Shown here: piece after piece, positions 60,822 to 64,000 of the stretch
How the letters are laid out: every line of letters begins with the position of its first letter
Numbering within the stretch: position 1 is the stretch's first letter
Source: Pseudomonas fluorescens
Lineage (GTDB): Bacteria; Pseudomonadota; Gammaproteobacteria; Pseudomonadales; Pseudomonadaceae
Length of the DNA stretch: 64,000 bases
Assembly (NCBI RefSeq): GCF_001902145.1
Contig: NZ_MRST01000027.1
Span: 788,519 to 852,518 of the forward strand
Direction: 5' to 3'
Translations under genes and position numbers: made by a program
Notes under the pieces: model-generated
Database searches by the model: none
What the model was told of the DNA's origin: nothing
Seen by the model: the letters and a program-made list of their open reading frames with translations, nothing else

Positions 60822-62579
60822 TTATTCATGCACGCGCACCTCACGGAACATGCCCATTTCCATGTGGTACAGCAGGTGGCAGTGATAGGCCCAGCGCCCC
60901 AAGGCATCGGCGGTGACGCGGTAACTGCGCCGGGAGCCCGGTGGCATGTCGATGGTGTGTTTGCGCACCTGGAACTGGCCGTTTTCGTCTTCCAGGTCGC
61001 TCCATAAGCCATGCAGGTGAATCGGATGGGCCATCATGGTGTCGTTGACCAGCACCACCCGCACGCGCTCCCCATAGGTCAGTTGCAGAGGCTCGGCATC
61101 GGAAAACTTCACGCCGTTGAACGACCAGGCGAACTTTTCCATATGCCCGGTGAGATGCAATTCGACGGTGCGCGAGGGATCGCGGCCATCGGGGTCTTCG
61201 AAGGTACTGCGCAGGTCTGCATAGGTGAGCACCCGGCGGCCATTGTTGCGCAGGCCGATTCCAGGGTCGTCGAGCTTGGGCACCGGGTTCATCGCCTGCA
61301 TGTCTACCAACGGGTTGTTCTGCTCGCTGGCGGGGTGTTTCTGCATCGCCATCGCGCCCATGGCGCTGTGATCCATGCCTTCCATGCCCGGCATATCGGC
61401 CATGGCACCATGGTCCATGCCCTCCATTTCTGGCATATCGGTCATAGCGCCATGGTCCATGCCGCCCATGCCCATGTCCTCCATGGTCAGCCACGGGCGC
61501 GGATCAAGCGGCGGTACCAACGCCGTCGCCCCCACCTGCCGGGCGAGGGTGCCACGGGCAAACCCTGTGCGGTCCATGGACTGGGCAAACAGGGTGTAGG
61601 CCTCTGCCACGGGCTCGACCAGCACATCGTAGGTTTCCGCCACGGCGATACGGAACTCGTCGACGCTTACCGGCTTCACCGGCTGGCCATCCGCGGCGAT
61701 GACGGTCATCTTCAACCCGGGAATGCGCACATCGAAATAGGTCATCGCCGAGCCATTGATAAAGCGCAGGCGAATCGTTTCCCCCGCCTTGAACACCCCG
61801 GTCCAGTTCTGCCCAGGCGGCTGGCCGTTGAGCAAGTAGGTGTAGGTCTCGCCGCTGACGTCCGCAAGGTCGGTGGGATTCATCTTCATTTGCGCCCACA
61901 TCAGCCGGTCGGCAGCCGTGGCCGACCAGCCCTGCTTGCCCACATCCCGGATAAAATCGCCCAGGGTGGGTTTGTGCAGGTTGTAGTAATCAGACTGCTT
62001 TTTGAGGGTTTTCATCAGGGCGACGGGGTCTTCGTCGGTCCAGTCCGACAGCATCACCACGTAATCGCGCTGGTAGGTATACGGCTCGGGTTCCTTGGGG
62101 TCGATGACCAGCGGGCCGTATACGCCCTGCTGCTCCTGAAGCCCGGAATGGCTGTGATACCAGTAGGTGCCATGCTGCTTGACCTTGAACTGATAGACGT
62201 AAAGGCCACCCGGTTCGATGCCCTTGAAGCTCAGGCCGGGCACGCCGTCCATGGTCGATGGCAGCAGGATGCCGTGCCAGTGGATCGAGGTGGGTTCACT
62301 AAGGCGGTTTTTCACGCGTAGGGTCACGGTGTCGCCTTCCCGCCAGCGCAACAGCGGGCCGGGCAGGCTGCCATTGACGGTCAAGGTGGTGCGTGGGCGG
62401 CCTGTCAGGTTGACGGGGGTCTGGTCAATAAACAGGTCAAATTCGGTGCCGGCGAGCACCGTGGGCTGGCCGGGGCTGGCCAATGCCCATACCGGGGGGC
62501 GCCAAAGCCCAAGCCCGCCCAGCAGGCCGCCAGCGGCCAGGCCTTTGACGAATGTGCGTCTGGAGGTTGAGGAATGCAT
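60822..62579 (-). CDS. copA: Multicopper oxidase CopA, Tat-exported
   Basis: A 585-aa protein with Tat signal SRRTFVKGLAAGGLLGGLGL (twin-arginine at 7-8). Copper ligands: HWHG (about 98-101), HSH in TYWYHSHSG, and the C-terminal HPIHLHG and HCHLLYHMEMGMFREV that hold type 1, 2 and 3 copper. Between them a Met/Asp/His-rich insert with repeats of MDHGAM (separate entry). It is a periplasmic cuprous oxidase of copper resistance. No copC, copD or copRS in the window, so this is a two-gene copAB unit. Upstream 126 bases hold an AT-rich segment but no copper box I can name. Confidence 0.95.
   Translation of the reverse strand: MHSSTSRRTFVKGLAAGGLLGGLGLWRPPVWALASPGQPTVLAGTEFDLFIDQTPVNLTGRPRTTLTVNGSLPGPLLRWREGDTVTLRVKNRLSEPTSIHWHGILLPSTMDGVPGLSFKGIEPGGLYVYQFKVKQHGTYWYHSHSGLQEQQGVYGPLVIDPKEPEPYTYQRDYVVMLSDWTDEDPVALMKTLKKQSDYYNLHKPTLGDFIRDVGKQGWSATAADRLMWAQMKMNPTDLADVSGETYTYLLNGQPPGQNWTGVFKAGETIRLRFINGSAMTYFDVRIPGLKMTVIAADGQPVKPVSVDEFRIAVAETYDVLVEPVAEAYTLFAQSMDRTGFARGTLARQVGATALVPPLDPRPWLTMEDMGMGGMDHGAMTDMPEMEGMDHGAMADMPGMEGMDHSAMGAMAMQKHPASEQNNPLVDMQAMNPVPKLDDPGIGLRNNGRRVLTYADLRSTFEDPDGRDPSRTVELHLTGHMEKFAWSFNGVKFSDAEPLQLTYGERVRVVLVNDTMMAHPIHLHGLWSDLEDENGQFQVRKHTIDMPPGSRRSYRVTADALGRWAYHCHLLYHMEMGMFREVRVHE
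61359..61460 (-). repeat. In-frame tandem repeats (42 bases) coding for MDHGAM units of CopA
   Basis: Two full 14-residue units (MDHGAMTDMPEMEG and MDHGAMADMPGMEG, at 61419-61460 and 61377-61418) and a partial third (MDHSAM). Met, His and Asp supply soft ligands for Cu(I). Near-identical units favour slippage or recombination, so copy number may vary among strains. Confidence 0.9.
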
Positions 62580-62670
62580 GCCGATTCAAGTCCGTGAGTT
62601 GAATGGCAGCAGATTAGGACTCGCCGGCTGTCAGCAACCTTAGCGCAAGATTACCTATTCGACAGGTTCA

Positions 62671-62694
62671 CCCGGCGCCCTCGGGGGCGCCGGG
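62671..62694. terminator. GC-rich hairpin between the 62706 gene and copA
   Basis: CCCGGCGCC-CTCGGG-GGCGCCGGG, a perfect nine-pair stem eleven bases past the stop of the 62706 gene. No T-run follows, so rho-independent activity is doubtful. Confidence 0.5.
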
Positions 62695-62705
62695 GCATAA
62701 GAAGA

Positions 62706-63095
62706 TCAGGCGATCTGGGCTTTGGAAGCCACTTCAGCGAACGTTGCCGGATCAAGCGCGTCCTCCTGCTCATCCAACACCTGACGTGGATGATCATTAC
62801 CCGGAATCGAACTGTCGATCAGCGCGAGCAATTGCGCACCCAGCGCCGTCAGGACGAAGTTCTCGCCATTGCCGCCCTCTTCTTCGGGCCGCGACTCAAT
62901 AAAGCCACGCTTGAACAGCAGCGCCTCGTAGTCGGCAGCAGTCTTCTTCAGCGCATCCAGATTGCCAGTGTTCTCGCCCGCCGTCGCCTTCTCGGCCGCT
63001 TCCTGCTCGGCGTATTTGCGCGGGGCAAAGCTGCCTTCGCCGTTCTGCACTTCATGCAGCAAACGTTCGATCAGATCCCAGTTGTAAGTCGTCAT
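62706..63095 (-). CDS. DUF2513-like small acidic protein (129 aa)
   Basis: AGGAGG seven bases before the ATG at 63095. The start TTYNWDLIERLLHEVQ is like DUF2513 (YdcF-like phage/plasmid proteins with a winged-helix look); the rest is Glu-rich with ENFVLTALGAQLLALID, similar to the wing segment. It may be a small DNA-binding or structural protein. Function unknown. Confidence 0.65.
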   Translation of the reverse strand: MTTYNWDLIERLLHEVQNGEGSFAPRKYAEQEAAEKATAGENTGNLDALKKTAADYEALLFKRGFIESRPEEEGGNGENFVLTALGAQLLALIDSSIPGNDHPRQVLDEQEDALDPATFAEVASKAQIA

Positions 63096-63248
63096 CCTGA
63101 TTCCTCCTGCAGGCCGATGGAGTTAGCCCGTCTAAGTGAGTGACACGTCCAGGCATTAGCCGTTCACCCGAACGGACGGGCGTCATTTCTCTGAACTTTC
63201 CCAAGGTTTTCCGCCTCAACTGCACATCACTGCCAAGGAAGTCCGACC

Positions 63249-63518
63249 ATGAAAACCTTGATGACACTGACCCTCGCCGCCACGCTGTTAAGCGCCCTGC
63301 CCGCCTGGGCCTGCACGCCCGATGAGGCCGCCGCCAAGCGAGAAGAGCTGGCCAAGGAAGTGGCCAAGCTCACAGAGCAGGACCCGACCAGGGCCAAGAA
63401 GATGAATGCAGAGTTGCAGAAGATGGACCTGGATACCGAAAGCGCCGAGTTCCCCGACAAATGCCAGCTGATCGATGCGCGGCTCAAGGAGCTGAGAGAA
63501 GCTGCGGGAAAAAGTTGA
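63249..63518 (+). CDS. Small exported helical protein (89 aa)
   Basis: Signal peptide (TLTLAATLLSALPAWA) cleaved before CTPDEAAA, so the mature protein is about 70 aa, rich in Lys, Glu and Ala and mostly helical with DPTRAKKMNAELQKM. Two cysteines (start of the mature chain and FPDKC) could form a disulphide. AAGGAA is eight bases before the ATG. Periplasmic; function unknown. Confidence 0.75.
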   Translation: MKTLMTLTLAATLLSALPAWACTPDEAAAKREELAKEVAKLTEQDPTRAKKMNAELQKMDLDTESAEFPDKCQLIDARLKELREAAGKS

Positions 63519-63582
63519 GCACAGCGGGACGCAGAGCGCCCCTGGAAGCATCCCCACCCTGAGCATGGAAAGATCGTGGCGA

Positions 63583-63611
63583 AAAAAAACCGGACATCGT
63601 CCGGTTTTTTT
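63583..63611. terminator. Bidirectional terminator between the 63249 gene and rhlE
   Basis: AAAAACCGGAC-ATC-GTCCGGTTTTT with A-run and T-run on the two sides. Confidence 0.92.
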
Positions 63612-63623
63612 ATGCCCGCCTGC

Positions 63624-64000
63624 TTATTCGGCAGCCGGAGCTTCTGGCTTGCGGCGCTTGAGCGGCGCCATGCCGTCCTTGCTGACGAGCGACAGGTTGT
63701 CGGTCTTCGGCCGGTTGGCGATCTTGCGCTTGGTCGGCGACTTGGCGCCGGTTTTCTTCTTGTCGCCCTTGGCGTCGGTCTTTTTCTTCTTCACGCCAAC
63801 GGCCTTGCCCGACGCCTTGACCTTCTTCGGCCCGGTGTACGTGCCTTTGACTTCCTTGATGGTGCGGCGCTCGAACGACTGCTTCAGGTAGCGTTCGATG
63901 CTCGACATCAGGTTCCAGTCGCCGTGGCAGATCAGCGAAATGGCCAGGCCATCGTTGCCCGCCCGTCCGGTACGGCCGATACGGTGCACGTATTCGTCGC
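63624..64000 (-). CDS. rhlE: DEAD-box RNA helicase, RhlE type (C-terminal part, cut by the window end)
   Basis: The frame continues off the right edge (codons GAC GAA TAC at 63998-63990) and includes motif VI YVHRIGRTGRAGNDGLAISL, then a Lys-rich, low-complexity tail (VKKKKTDAKGDKKKTGAK...) ending EAPAAE. RhlE-type helicases with such basic tails act in ribosome assembly and mRNA turnover. Family name rests on motif VI plus the tail; other DEAD-box subfamilies share motif VI. Confidence 0.8.
   Translation of the reverse strand, partial: DEYVHRIGRTGRAGNDGLAISLICHGDWNLMSSIERYLKQSFERRTIKEVKGTYTGPKKVKASGKAVGVKKKKTDAKGDKKKTGAKSPTKRKIANRPKTDNLSLVSKDGMAPLKRRKPEAPAAE

Noticed and set aside
1..64000. 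tRNA, rRNA, prophage or insertion sequence
   Set aside because: No cloverleaf-like sequence, rRNA, integrase or transposase frame was recognised in the window by eye.

Overview
The window looks like chromosomal DNA of a fluorescent Pseudomonas of the P. fluorescens group. It is GC-rich, and most intergenic hairpins are Pseudomonas REP/REPIN sequences (core GTGGGAGCGGGCTTGCTCGC and variants). Gene content is typical of the genus: a PlpD-type patatin autotransporter, a MxtR/CrbS-like sensor kinase, an aerobic-type cob operon in the usual Pseudomonas order, and a gbuA guanidinobutyrase locus. I see no rRNA, tRNA, prophage, insertion sequence or CRISPR array.

Layout. 1-7200: transporter tail, small glycine-rich membrane protein, SelW-like protein, PlpD, a SlyA/MarR regulator, RecQ, YecA and YbaN proteins. 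7300-12400: MxtR-like hybrid kinase and RmuC, convergent across a REPIN. 12400-15000: small genus-restricted genes and two long untranslated stretches, one with a strong RNA-like hairpin. 15100-18800: FadL-like porin, exported glutathione peroxidase, and an MFS transporter/MarR pair with matching palindromic operators. 18850-28545: ten cobalamin genes on the minus strand, cobO-cobB-bluB-cbiB-cobD-cobQ then cobU-cobT-cobC-cobS, behind a cobalamin riboswitch; most junctions are start/stop overlaps, but a REPIN and a highly structured composite repeat interrupt the cobQ/cobU junction. 28670-37500: PQQ-type sugar dehydrogenase, two NlpC/P60 lipoproteins, Hda, a PerM-type protein, a DUF2066 protein, purM-purN and a DUF3108 protein. 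38170-43550: a compact Fur-box siderophore locus with one NIS synthetase, one MFS exporter and one IutA-like TonB receptor. 43560-50440: DUF2058, mazG, relA, rlmD, cysM and a DTW tRNA-modification enzyme. 50450-54200: LysR/gbuA/sodium-solute symporter, for 4-guanidinobutyrate catabolism. 54225-59970: a 40-codon gene behind an Anr-like box, LysR/YbfB pair, CvfB, TorF-type porin and a DUF6279 lipoprotein. 59984-64000: copA-copB copper resistance, two small genes and the end of a RhlE-type RNA helicase.

The best candidates for something new are: the single-enzyme NIS siderophore locus; the structured composite repeat splitting the cob operon; the REPIN translated as the C-terminus of CobB, which still keeps the overlap with bluB; the hairpin-bearing untranslated region before 13967; and the 40-codon gene with its Anr-like box and adjacent palindrome. 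Gene assignments come from reading motifs and from memory of the families; no database search was run.
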